From: Burkholderiaceae bacterium
GTDB taxonomy: Bacteria > Pseudomonadota > Gammaproteobacteria > Burkholderiales > Burkholderiaceae
DNA: 64,000 bases
Direction: 5' to 3'
Assembly: GCA_021166835.1 (NCBI GenBank)
Contig: JAJPEN010000051.1
Coordinates: 1 to 64,000, forward strand
A program made the position numbers and the translations under genes. Positions 35,804-45,066 of the stretch are shown piece after piece. Each line of letters opens with the position of its first letter. The first letter of the stretch is position 1. The notes under the pieces are model-generated. The model had not been told where the DNA came from. It did no database searches and saw only the letters and a list, made by a program, of their open reading frames with translations.

Positions 35804-38572
35804 TCAGGCGGGCACCGCGGCCGCGACGCGCGCATCGATCGGAAGCGTGAAGCGGAAGCTGCAGCCGCCGCTTTCGGGCGTCTGCGCCCACAGCCGGCCC
35901 TTGTGCGATTCGACGATCGAGCGGCAGATGTTCAGGCCCATCCCCATGCCTTCGCTCTTCGTCGTGAAGAAGGGTTCGAACAGTCGTTCGCGCGTTCCGC
36001 TGGGCAGGCCCGTGCCGCGGTCGGTGACGCTGAACTCGAGCTGGTCGTCGTGCTGCTCCACGGCGAGCACGACGCGGCGGCACGCGCCCGCGGGCGAGTC
36101 GCGCATCGCGTCCAGCCCGTTCTTCAGCAGGTTCAGCAGCACCTGTTCGATCAGGATCGGATCGACGAACAGCGGGGGCAGCCGCTCGGGCATCTCGGTG
36201 ACGATCGGGATGCCCAGACGCCGCGCGTCGATGTCGGCCAGCCCGACCGCGTCGGCGACGATCGTCGCCACTTCGCAGCGCCGGCGTTCCGGTTCGCTGC
36301 GCTTGACGAAGTTGCGGATGCGGCGGATCACCTCGCCGGCGCGCGCGGCCTGCGCGCTCGTCTTCGACAGCGGATCGAGCAGGTCCTCGGGCGCGATCGG
36401 CTGCCCGGCTGCCGCCGACGCGCGCACGCGGGCCGACATCCCCATGCAGTAGTTGGCGATCGCCGTCAGCGGCTGGTTCAGCTCGTGCGCCAGCGACGAG
36501 GCCATCTCGCCCATCGTCACCAGGCGCGAGGTGCGCTGCAGCTTGCGATCCTGCTCGCGCTGCTGCTCCTCGATTTCGTGCCGTCGCGTGGTATCGGTGG
36601 CGACGAGCAGCTCCACCGGGCTGCCGTCGACCCAGCGGATCTGCCGAACGCGCAGGTCGAACCACAGGCCGAGCGCGGGGTCGAAGACCTCGGCCGGCCC
36701 GCTCGTCTCGCCGGCCTGTGCGTAGCTTTCGAGAAGCGCTTCGTGGCGGCGGCTGTCGGCGCCGAACAGGCGGCGGTACATCCGGTTCGCGAACAGCAGT
36801 TCGGCGCCGTGGCGCGATCCTTCCGCGGCGCGGGCGACCACCGAAACCGATGCGTCCAGCTCGTCGAGCACGGTGGTGAAGCGCTCGTGCGCGGCGGCGA
36901 GCTGCTCGCGGATGCGCTTGGGTTCGGTGACGTCGGTCATCGACGTCATCCATCCCGTCTGCCGGCCTTCCGCGTCGATCAGCGGGGAGACGTACATGCG
37001 CGCGTCGAACAGCGAACCGTCCTTGCGCCGCACCTTCACCTCGAAGCCGCTGGCCGGGGTACGACCGGCCAGCACGCGCTCGAGGTTCTCCCGGTTCGCT
37101 TCGTTGCCGCTGGGCCAGTACGCATACGGCGGCATGCTGCCGACCAGTTCCTCCTCGGTGAAGCCGACCATGTTGCAGAACGCCGGGTTCACGTAGCCGA
37201 TGCGCCCCTCCATGTCGAAGGCGCGCATTCCGGTGAGCATCGAGTTCTCCATTGCCCGCCGGTACGCGGTCTCGGCGGCGAGCGCGAGTTCCGCGTTGCG
37301 ACGCTCGGTGACGTCGCGCGCGACCGCGTACAGCAGCGGTCGTTGCGCATCCGGGTCGCGGCGCAGCGACCAGTGCAGCCAGCGCCAGCCCGCCGCCGCG
37401 CGTTTCGGCGTGTCGACGAGGGGCTCGCCCGGCGCGAGCCCCGGCTCCTGCGCGCGAAAGCGCGCCTCGAAGCTCGCCGAAGACACGCCGGGGCGGCGGA
37501 TCTGTTCGAGCGCGATCGCGACCTGGTCGCGGTCGTCCGGGTGCACCCAGCGGTCGATGCGGCGGCGACGCTCGCCGGCGCCGAGCACCTGGCGGAACGC
37601 CGGATTGCCGCGCACCAGCGCGCCGTCGGTCTCGAACACGCACAGCGGATCGGGCGACAGCGTGAACAGCCGATCGCGCTCGTACTCGGCGAAGAGGCGC
37701 CGACGCGCGTGCCCCCACAGCGCGACCAGGCTCGCGAGGATCGCCAGCGACAGGCCGACGACGGCGGCCATCAGCGTGCGATCGACCAGGTACGGCTGCT
37801 GCTCGTAGGCGAAGGCGCGCAGGCGCACGCCGTGACCCGGCGGATCGAGCGCGACCTCCCGCGTGAGATGCGCGAAGTCGATTTCGAAGAGCGAGGAGCT
37901 GACCAGCGTGTTGCCGTCGCGATCGACGATCGCCAGCTGGTAGCGGTCGCGGATCGTCTGCAGCAGCGAACCGCTCATCACCTGGTTCAGCGAGTAACCG
38001 ACGATCACGGCCCCGCCGAAACCGCTCGGGCCCGCGACCGGGGCATCCAGCTCGAACAGCACGTCGCTGGAAGCGGCGGTGAAGGGCGCGGTGTAGGTGG
38101 GACGCAGCGTGGCGCGCGCTTCGTCGAAGGCGGCGCGGCCGGCCGGATCGGCGATGCGCGCGCCTTCCGCGCGCGAGGCCAGCGGCGCGACGTCGCGCGC
38201 GCGGACCACGTGGACGACACGCCCTTCGGCGTCGGCGATCGCAACGTAGACCGCGGCCGGCTGCTGCGCGAGGAAATCGGTGACCGGCTTGCCGATCGAC
38301 TGCCCGCGCTGCGCGCGCGCCGACCATTCGGGCGCCGCCAGGATCAGTTCGTCCTGGTCGTCGCGGAATTCGCGGCGCAGCGCGGTCTGCGCGCCGGCGA
38401 TGTCGCGGTACAGCGTCTGCCGCTGCTGGTCGCCTTCGAGCTGCTGCAGATACCAGAAGAAGACGGCCATCAGCACGACGAACAGGCCGATGCCGAAGGC
38501 GTGCGACAGCGAGAGCCAGCGGATGGCTCGCATCTCGGCGCGGCGCGTCGACGGGTCGGAGCGTGCGTTCAT
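35804..38572 (-). CDS. PAS-containing sensor histidine kinase, DctS type
   Basis: A 922-residue membrane kinase. Two transmembrane helices (about 20-43 and 268-290) bracket a large periplasmic sensor. Three PAS regions follow (about 300-420, 430-555, 570-680), then the phosphoacceptor His696 in SSLAHELNQPLTAI and an ATPase domain with NLLKNGLDAM, DRGTGLP and GMGMGLNICRSIVE. The HELNQPL form of the H-box and the triple PAS arrangement match DctS/FixL-type kinases. Partner regulator immediately downstream. It is divergent from the pyruvate dehydrogenase operon. Confidence 0.9.
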   Translation of the reverse strand: MNARSDPSTRRAEMRAIRWLSLSHAFGIGLFVVLMAVFFWYLQQLEGDQQRQTLYRDIAGAQTALRREFRDDQDELILAAPEWSARAQRGQSIGKPVTDFLAQQPAAVYVAIADAEGRVVHVVRARDVAPLASRAEGARIADPAGRAAFDEARATLRPTYTAPFTAASSDVLFELDAPVAGPSGFGGAVIVGYSLNQVMSGSLLQTIRDRYQLAIVDRDGNTLVSSSLFEIDFAHLTREVALDPPGHGVRLRAFAYEQQPYLVDRTLMAAVVGLSLAILASLVALWGHARRRLFAEYERDRLFTLSPDPLCVFETDGALVRGNPAFRQVLGAGERRRRIDRWVHPDDRDQVAIALEQIRRPGVSSASFEARFRAQEPGLAPGEPLVDTPKRAAAGWRWLHWSLRRDPDAQRPLLYAVARDVTERRNAELALAAETAYRRAMENSMLTGMRAFDMEGRIGYVNPAFCNMVGFTEEELVGSMPPYAYWPSGNEANRENLERVLAGRTPASGFEVKVRRKDGSLFDARMYVSPLIDAEGRQTGWMTSMTDVTEPKRIREQLAAAHERFTTVLDELDASVSVVARAAEGSRHGAELLFANRMYRRLFGADSRRHEALLESYAQAGETSGPAEVFDPALGLWFDLRVRQIRWVDGSPVELLVATDTTRRHEIEEQQREQDRKLQRTSRLVTMGEMASSLAHELNQPLTAIANYCMGMSARVRASAAAGQPIAPEDLLDPLSKTSAQAARAGEVIRRIRNFVKRSEPERRRCEVATIVADAVGLADIDARRLGIPIVTEMPERLPPLFVDPILIEQVLLNLLKNGLDAMRDSPAGACRRVVLAVEQHDDQLEFSVTDRGTGLPSGTRERLFEPFFTTKSEGMGMGLNICRSIVESHKGRLWAQTPESGGCSFRFTLPIDARVAAAVPA

Positions 38573-38693
38573 CTAGCGGCAAGTGTAGACAGTCCGCAGT
38601 CGAAGGACGTGTGCGGCTGTGCTCGTCGGGTGCTTCTTTTCGTTGTTGATTTTCCACAATGAGAAAAATATTCCCGCAATCCGGAATTTAGCC

Positions 38694-38722
38694 TTGTCTT
38701 TTGCGCAGGTGCTTCCTAGAAT
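38694..38722 (+). promoter_or_regulatory. Sigma70 promoter of the pyruvate dehydrogenase operon
   Basis: TTGTCT (38694-38699), a 17-base spacer and TAGAAT (38717-38722): 4 of 6 and 5 of 6 matches to consensus with ideal spacing. Transcription would start near 38729, 25 bases before aceE. An inverted repeat ATTCC-N8-GGAAT (38670-38687) lies just upstream of the -35 box and could be a regulator site. Confidence 0.65.
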
Positions 38723-38753
38723 CGATCGAAGCTTCCATCCAGCAGGAGACGCC

Positions 38754-41465
38754 ATGTCCGCCGTGCCCGTTCCGCCTCGTGCGCCGGAAGTTCCCGACGA
38801 TTCCGATCCGCTCGAAACGCACGAGTGGCTCGACGCGCTGGAGGCGGTCATCGACCGCGAAGGGCCCGAGCGCGCGCATTTCCTGCTCGAGCAGATGATC
38901 GACATGGCGCGCCGCTCGGGCGCGTATCTGCCGTTCTCGGCGAACACCGCGTACGTCAACACGATTCCGCCGCACCTCGAGGTTCCGTCGCCGGGCAACG
39001 CGGCCTACGAGGAGCGCATCCGCTCGTTCATCCGCTGGAACGCGATGGCCATGGTCGTGCGCGCGAACCGCATCGAGTCGCCCGACGGCGGCGGCCTCGG
39101 TGGGCACCTCGCGTCCTTCGCGTCGCTGGCGACGATGATCGGCACCGGGATGAACCACTTCTGGCATGCGCCGCACGAGGGGCACGGCGGCGATCTCGTC
39201 TATTTCCAGGGGCACTCCGCGCCGGGGCTGTACGGCCGCGCATTCCTCGAGGGACGCCTCACCGAGGACCAGTTGAACCATTTCCGGCAGGAGGTCGGCG
39301 GCCAGGGCCTGCCCTCGTATCCGCATCCGAACCTGATGCCCGGGTTCTGGCAGTTCCCCACCGTCTCGATGGGCCTGGGTCCGCTGATGGCGATCTACCA
39401 GGCGCGGTTCCTCAAGTACCTGCACGCGCGCGGCATTGCCGATACCTCGAACCGCAAGGTCTGGGTCTTCTGCGGCGACGGCGAGATGGACGAGCCGGAA
39501 TCGCTGGGCGCGATCAGCCTGGCCACGCGCGAGAAACTCGACAACCTGATCTTCGTCGTCAACTGCAACCTGCAGCGCCTGGACGGCCCGGTGCGCGGCA
39601 ACGGCAAGATCATCCAGGAACTCGAGCGCGACTTCCGCGGCTCGGGCTGGAACGTCATCAAGCTGATCTGGGGCTCGTACTGGGATCCGCTGCTCGCGCG
39701 CGACAGGGAAGGGATCCTGCAGCGCGTGATGGAGGAGACGGTCGACGGCGAATACCAGGCGTACAAGGCCAACGACGGCGCCTTCGTTCGCAGGTATTTC
39801 TTCGGCAAGCATCCGAAGCTGCTCGAAATGGTCTCGCGCATGACCGACGAGGACATCTGGCGGCTGAACCGCGGCGGTCACGATCCGCACAAGGTCTACG
39901 CGGCCTTCCACGCGGCGGTGAACCACCGCGGCCAGCCCACGGTGATCCTCGCCAAGACGGTCAAGGGTTACGGCATGGGGCGCGCGGGCGAAGCGAAGAA
40001 CCCGACGCACCAGCTGAAGAAGCTCGACGACGAATCGATCCGCCAGTTCCGCGATCGATTCAACATCCCGATTCCGGACGACCAGCTGCACGACCTGCCG
40101 TTCTACCGGCCGCCGGAAGACACGCCCGAGATGCAGTACATGCTCGAGCGCCGGCGCGCGCTCGGCGGCTTCCTGCCGCAGCGGCGCACGCGTTCGAGCG
40201 AGTCGTTCACGATTCCCGGGCTCGACATGTTCAAGGCGGTGCTCGAGCCCACGGCCGAGGGCCGCGAGATCTCGACCACGCAGGCCTTCGTGCGCGTGCT
40301 CACCGCACTCGTGCGCAACAAGGAACTGGCGCCGCGCGTCGTGCCCATCGTGCCCGACGAGGCGCGCACCTTCGGCATCGAGGGGATGTTCCGCCAGATC
40401 GGCATCTACGCGCCCGAAGGACAGAAATACACGCCGGTCGACAAAGACCAGGTGATGTATTACCGCGAGGACGCGGCCGGGCAGATCCTGCAGGAAGGCA
40501 TCAACGAGGCGGGCGCATTCTGCTCGTGGATGGCGGCGGCGACGTCGTACTCGTCGAACGACCGCATCATGATTCCCTTCTACATCTACTACTCGATGTT
40601 CGGCTTCCAGCGCGCCGGCGACCTCTGGTGGGCGGCCGGCGACATGCATGCGCGCGGCTTCCTGCTCGGCGGCACCGCGGGCCGCACGACGCTGAACGGC
40701 GAGGGACTGCAGCACCAGGACGGCCACAGCCACGTCCTCACGTCGGTGATCCCGGACTGCCTGTCCTACGACCCGGCCTTCGCGCACGAATTCGCGGTGA
40801 TCGTCCACGACGGCCTGCGCCGGATGATCCAGGAGCAGGAGGACGTCTACTACTACATCACCGTCATGAACGAGAACTACGCGCAGCCGGGTCTCGTTCC
40901 CGGCGACGAGGAGGGAATCGTTCGCGGCGGCTACCGGTTCCGCGCCGGCACGAAGGACGCCGCGCAGCGCGTGCAGCTGCTCGGGTCGGGAACGATCCTG
41001 CGCGAGGTGCTGGCGGCGGCCGAGCTGCTCGAAAACGACTGGGGCATCGCCGCCGACGTCTGGAGCATGACCAGCTTCACGGAACTGCGGCGCGACGGAC
41101 TCGATTGCGAACGCTGGAACATGCTGCACCCCGAAGAGCCGCCGAAGGTGCCGTACGTCACGCGGATGTTCGAGAAGACCTCGGGCCCGCTGGTGGCAGC
41201 CACCGACTACATGAAGGCCTACGCCGGCCAGATCCGTCCGTTCCTGCCCGCGGGGCGGCGTTATCACGTGCTCGGCACCGACGGTTTCGGCCGTTCCGAT
41301 TTCCGCGCGCGCCTGCGCGAGCATTTCGAAATCGACCGGCGTTTCGTGGTCGTGGCCGCGCTGACCGCGCTGGCCGACGACGGTGTCGTCGAGCGCAGGC
41401 TCGTCGCCGACGCGATCGGCAAGTACGACATCGATCCCGAGAAGCCGAACCCGCATCACGCCTGA
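38754..41465 (+). CDS. aceE: Pyruvate dehydrogenase E1 component (homodimeric)
   Basis: Decarboxylates pyruvate and acetylates the lipoyl group of E2. The 903-residue homodimeric type is clear from the start (SDPLETHEWLDALEAVIDREG), the thiamine diphosphate motif CGDGEMDEPESLGAI with its Asn ligand in VVNCNLQRLDGPVRGNGKIIQELE (quoted in part: NCNLQRLDGPVRGN), and the substrate-loop region HGHSHVLTS-type sequence QDGHSHVLTSVIPDC. ATG 38754 follows CAGGAGA. It is the first gene of aceE-aceF-lpdA. Confidence 0.97.
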   Translation: MSAVPVPPRAPEVPDDSDPLETHEWLDALEAVIDREGPERAHFLLEQMIDMARRSGAYLPFSANTAYVNTIPPHLEVPSPGNAAYEERIRSFIRWNAMAMVVRANRIESPDGGGLGGHLASFASLATMIGTGMNHFWHAPHEGHGGDLVYFQGHSAPGLYGRAFLEGRLTEDQLNHFRQEVGGQGLPSYPHPNLMPGFWQFPTVSMGLGPLMAIYQARFLKYLHARGIADTSNRKVWVFCGDGEMDEPESLGAISLATREKLDNLIFVVNCNLQRLDGPVRGNGKIIQELERDFRGSGWNVIKLIWGSYWDPLLARDREGILQRVMEETVDGEYQAYKANDGAFVRRYFFGKHPKLLEMVSRMTDEDIWRLNRGGHDPHKVYAAFHAAVNHRGQPTVILAKTVKGYGMGRAGEAKNPTHQLKKLDDESIRQFRDRFNIPIPDDQLHDLPFYRPPEDTPEMQYMLERRRALGGFLPQRRTRSSESFTIPGLDMFKAVLEPTAEGREISTTQAFVRVLTALVRNKELAPRVVPIVPDEARTFGIEGMFRQIGIYAPEGQKYTPVDKDQVMYYREDAAGQILQEGINEAGAFCSWMAAATSYSSNDRIMIPFYIYYSMFGFQRAGDLWWAAGDMHARGFLLGGTAGRTTLNGEGLQHQDGHSHVLTSVIPDCLSYDPAFAHEFAVIVHDGLRRMIQEQEDVYYYITVMNENYAQPGLVPGDEEGIVRGGYRFRAGTKDAAQRVQLLGSGTILREVLAAAELLENDWGIAADVWSMTSFTELRRDGLDCERWNMLHPEEPPKVPYVTRMFEKTSGPLVAATDYMKAYAGQIRPFLPAGRRYHVLGTDGFGRSDFRARLREHFEIDRRFVVVAALTALADDGVVERRLVADAIGKYDIDPEKPNPHHA

Positions 41466-41576
41466 ACGCGGTTTCCTCCGGGCCGCGGGCTTGCGCGCCC
41501 GCGCTCCGGCGCAAGACGATCCCCGCCGCGCGACAGCGGCACGGCGGGGCACCGAGCCTTACCGAAGAGCGAGCCC

Positions 41577-43109
41577 ATGAGCGAGACGATGCAGGTGTCC
41601 GTGCCGAACATCGGCGACTTCGACCAGGTCGAAGTCATCGAGGTTCTGGTGAACGAAGGCGATTCGGTCGCCGCCGAGCAGTCGCTGATCACCGTCGAGT
41701 CGGACAAGGCGTCGATGGAGATTCCGTCGTCGGCAGCCGGCGTCGTCACCCGCGTGCTGGTGAAGCTGGGCGACAAGGTTTCCGAGGGCACGCCGATCGT
41801 CGAGCTGCGGGCGCAGCAGGCTGCGGGGCAGCCGGCGCCGGAAGGTGCGGGACGGCCGGCGCCGGCGCAGGGCGCCGCGCAGCCTGCGCCCGTGGTGCCG
41901 CCGTCCGAGCCCGCGGCGAGCGCGCAGGCGAAGACCGGGTTGCCGGAGTCGGCGCCTTCGATGACGCCGCCGGCAAGCGCGCCGATCGCCGGCGCACGCG
42001 TGCAGCCGGCGCCGCAGGAATCGTCGACGGCGCAGGCCGATCGCGAACGCGAGGCGATGCGTTCGGCCTACGCCGAGCCGCCGCCGCGTGCCGCCGAGGC
42101 GCAGGCGCCCAGCCTGTCGCACGGCGAGCCGTCGCCCACTGCCGGCTTCGACTACGACCGCACGCACGTCGTCAAGCCGCACGCCTCGCCGTCGGTGCGC
42201 AGGTTCGCGCGCGAACTGGGCGTAGACCTCGCGCAGGTGCGCGGCTCCGGTCCGAAGCAGCGCATCCTGCAGGAGGACGTGCGCAACTGGGTGAAAGCGG
42301 TCGTCTCGCAGGGCGGCGCACCGCGCGCGGAAGGCGCGCCGGCGGGCACGCAGGGGGGCGCGGAAGGGAGCGGCGGGCTCTCGCTGCTGCCGTGGCCGAA
42401 GGTCGATTTCGCGAAATTCGGTCCGGTGCAGTCGAAGCCGGTCGGGCGCATACGGAAGATCGCCGCGGGCAACCTGCACCGCAACTGGGTGACGATCCCG
42501 CACGTGACGAACCACGACGACGCCGACGTCACCGAACTCGAAGCCTTCCGCCAGCAACTGAACCGCGAGCACGAGCGCGACGGAACGAAAGTGACGCTGC
42601 TCGCGTTCCTGATCAAGGCCTGCGTGGCCGTGCTGAAGGAGTTTCCCGACTTCAACTCGTCGCTCGACGGCGAGAACCTCGTCGTGAAGGACTACTGGCA
42701 CATCGGATTCGCGGCCGACACGCCGAACGGCCTGGTCGTTCCCGTGATCCGCGATGCCGACCGCAAGGGCATCCTGCAGCTCGCCCGCGAGACCTCTGAA
42801 CTGGCCGCGAAGGCGCGCGAGGGCAAGCTGTCGCCCGGCGAGATGCAGGGCGGCACCTTCTCGATCTCGAGCCTGGGCGGCATCGGCGGAACCTACTTCA
42901 CGCCGATCATCAACGCGCCCGAAGTGGCGATTCTCGGCGTGTGCCGCACGGCGATGCGGCCCACGTGGAACGGCAAGGCCTTCGAGCCGCGGCTGATCCT
43001 GCCGCTGTCGCTGTCGTGGGATCACCGCGTCGTCGACGGCGCGTCGGCGGCGCGCTTCAACGCGCGGCTGGCGCAGCTGCTCGCCGATTTCCGGCGCGTT
43101 CTCCTGTGA
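41577..43109 (+). CDS. aceF: Pyruvate dehydrogenase E2, dihydrolipoyl acetyltransferase
   Basis: Core of the complex; transfers acetyl to CoA. It has one N-terminal lipoyl domain (lipoyl Lys in ESDKASMEIPS), a long Ala/Pro-rich flexible linker (about 80-195), the peripheral-subunit-binding domain (SPSVRRFARELGVDLAQVRGSG) and the catalytic domain ending with the active-site motif SWDHRVVDGASAARF. At 510 residues it is shorter than three-lipoyl enterobacterial E2. Its lipoyl-domain DNA is nearly copied in the next gene. Confidence 0.96.
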   Translation: MSETMQVSVPNIGDFDQVEVIEVLVNEGDSVAAEQSLITVESDKASMEIPSSAAGVVTRVLVKLGDKVSEGTPIVELRAQQAAGQPAPEGAGRPAPAQGAAQPAPVVPPSEPAASAQAKTGLPESAPSMTPPASAPIAGARVQPAPQESSTAQADREREAMRSAYAEPPPRAAEAQAPSLSHGEPSPTAGFDYDRTHVVKPHASPSVRRFARELGVDLAQVRGSGPKQRILQEDVRNWVKAVVSQGGAPRAEGAPAGTQGGAEGSGGLSLLPWPKVDFAKFGPVQSKPVGRIRKIAAGNLHRNWVTIPHVTNHDDADVTELEAFRQQLNREHERDGTKVTLLAFLIKACVAVLKEFPDFNSSLDGENLVVKDYWHIGFAADTPNGLVVPVIRDADRKGILQLARETSELAAKAREGKLSPGEMQGGTFSISSLGGIGGTYFTPIINAPEVAILGVCRTAMRPTWNGKAFEPRLILPLSLSWDHRVVDGASAARFNARLAQLLADFRRVLL

Positions 43110-43117
43110 GTCGAACC

Positions 43118-44938
43118 ATGAGCGAGACGATCCAGGTAGCGGTGCCGAACATCGGCGACTTCTTGCAGGTCGAGGTCATCGAGGTGCTGGTCGCCGAGGG
43201 CGACACGGTCGCCGCCGAGCAGTCGCTGATCACCGTCGAGTCGGACAAGGCGTCGATGGAGATCCCGTCGTCGTCGGCCGGCGTCGTCGCGAAAGTGCTG
43301 GTGAAGCTCGGCGACAAGGTGTCGGAGGGGACGCCGATCATCGAGCTGTGGGCGCAGGGGGCGCAGCCGGCGCAGCCGCAGCCGGTGCAAGCGCAGGCGC
43401 AGCAACCGCAGGCCCAGCAACCGCAGCCGGCGCAGGCATCGGCGCAGCCGACCCCCCAGGCGCCGTCCGCGCCGGTGCCGCGCGTTGCACCGTCGGCGAA
43501 GACCGGCTCCGCCGACATCGAGTGCGCGATGCTCGTGCTCGGCTCGGGTCCCGGCGGCTACGCCGCGGCGTTCCGCGCCGCCGACCTCGGACTCGATACG
43601 GTGCTCGTCGAGCGCTACGCGACGCTGGGCGGCGTCTGCCTGAACGTCGGCTGCATTCCGTCGAAGGCGCTGCTGCACGTCGCGTCGGTGATCGACGAGG
43701 CGAAGCACCTCGCGTCCTCCGGCATCGCCTTCGGCGACCCGAAGATCGATCTGGAAGCCCTGCGGGCGCACAAGGATCGCGTCGTCGGCCGGCTCACAGG
43801 GGGCGTCGCCTCGATGGCGAAAGGCCGCAAGGTGCGCGTGGTGCGCGGCTACGGCCGTTTTCTCGACGCGAACCGCATCGAGGTCGAGCCTACCGACGGC
43901 GGCGAAGCGAAGCGGCAGGTGATCCGCTTCGAACAGGCGATCGTCGCCGCTGGCTCGAGCGCTGCGCGGCTGCCGTTCCTGCCCGACGATCCGCGCATCG
44001 TCGATTCCACCGGAGCGCTCGCGCTTCCCTTCGTGCCGAAACGCATGCTCGTCATCGGCGGCGGCATCATCGGCCTGGAGATGGCCACCGTCTATTCGAC
44101 GCTGGGCGCGCGCATCGACGTGGTCGAGATGCTCGACACGTTGATGCCCGGCGCCGACCGCGAAGCGGTGAAGATCTGGCAGCGCCGCAATGCCGGGCGC
44201 TTCGATCGCGTGATGCTGCAGACGAAGACCGTCGCCGCCGAGGCGGCCGACGAAGGCATTCGCGTCTCCTTCGAAGGAACGAATGCGCCCGCGGAACCGC
44301 AGACCTACGACCTCGTGCTGTGCGCGGTCGGACGCACGCCGAACGGCAGGCGCATCGATGCCGACAAGGCCGGCATCGACGTCGACGAGCGCGGCTTCGT
44401 CCGGCTCGTCGATCGACAGATGCGCACGAGCGTTGCCCACATCTTTGCGATCGGCGACGTCGTCGGCCAGCCGATGCTCGCGCACAAGGCGACGCACGAG
44501 GGACACGTCGCCGCCGAGGCGGCCGCCGGGCAGAAGAGCTTCTTCGATGCGCGCGTCATCCCTTCGGTGGCGTACACCGATCCGGAGATCGCCTGGGCCG
44601 GATTGACCGAGGACGAGGCGAAGGCGCAGGGCGTGCAGATCGCGAAAGCGATGTTTCCGTGGACGGCCTCGGGGCGCGCGCTCGCCAACGGACGCGCCGA
44701 AGGCTTCACCAAGCTGCTGTTCGACGAGCAGACGCACCGCATCGTCGGCGGATCGATCGTCGGCACGAATGCCGGCGACCTGATCGGCGAGATCGCGCTG
44801 GCCATCGAGATGGGCGCCGACGCGACCGACATCGGGCGGACCATCCATCCGCACCCGACGCTCGGAGAGACGATCGGCCTGGCGGCGGAGGTCGCCGAAG
44901 GCATCTGCACCGACCTGATGCCGCCGCGCCGGCGATGA
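43118..44938 (+). CDS. lpdA: Dihydrolipoamide dehydrogenase (E3) with N-terminal lipoyl domain
   Basis: Reoxidises the dihydrolipoyl group with NAD+. A complete lipoyl domain (residues 1-75, Lys in ESDKASMEIPS) is fused through a Gln/Ala/Pro linker (about 76-125) to a full flavoprotein. The FAD motif GSGPGGYAAAFRAADLG, redox-active disulfide GGVCLNVGCIPSKAL, NAD motif GGGIIGLEMA and C-terminal His-Glu region TIHPHPTLGE are intact. The fusion is typical of betaproteobacterial PDH-specific E3. ATG 43118 begins nine bases after the aceF stop. Confidence 0.96.
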   Translation: MSETIQVAVPNIGDFLQVEVIEVLVAEGDTVAAEQSLITVESDKASMEIPSSSAGVVAKVLVKLGDKVSEGTPIIELWAQGAQPAQPQPVQAQAQQPQAQQPQPAQASAQPTPQAPSAPVPRVAPSAKTGSADIECAMLVLGSGPGGYAAAFRAADLGLDTVLVERYATLGGVCLNVGCIPSKALLHVASVIDEAKHLASSGIAFGDPKIDLEALRAHKDRVVGRLTGGVASMAKGRKVRVVRGYGRFLDANRIEVEPTDGGEAKRQVIRFEQAIVAAGSSAARLPFLPDDPRIVDSTGALALPFVPKRMLVIGGGIIGLEMATVYSTLGARIDVVEMLDTLMPGADREAVKIWQRRNAGRFDRVMLQTKTVAAEAADEGIRVSFEGTNAPAEPQTYDLVLCAVGRTPNGRRIDADKAGIDVDERGFVRLVDRQMRTSVAHIFAIGDVVGQPMLAHKATHEGHVAAEAAAGQKSFFDARVIPSVAYTDPEIAWAGLTEDEAKAQGVQIAKAMFPWTASGRALANGRAEGFTKLLFDEQTHRIVGGSIVGTNAGDLIGEIALAIEMGADATDIGRTIHPHPTLGETIGLAAEVAEGICTDLMPPRRR

Positions 44939-45066
44939 ACATCGCGACCGGCAGGGTCTTCCCGGATGGAGTCGGTTCGCCGCGCTCCGGCGGGTAGAAT
45001 CGCCGGCACCGGCGCACGGCCGCGGTCGGGCGTCGACCCATTGAAAATCCACTGGAGAACAGCAAG

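Noticed and set aside
34856..38662. Very long plus-strand reading frame of over 1200 codons
   Set aside because: It is antisense to the histidine kinase and regulator genes, has the Arg/Ala/Gln-rich composition of high-G+C shadow frames and shows no domain.
38688..41552. Long minus-strand reading frame opposite aceE
   Set aside because: Shadow of aceE; no recognisable protein, while the plus-strand frame is an unambiguous pyruvate dehydrogenase.
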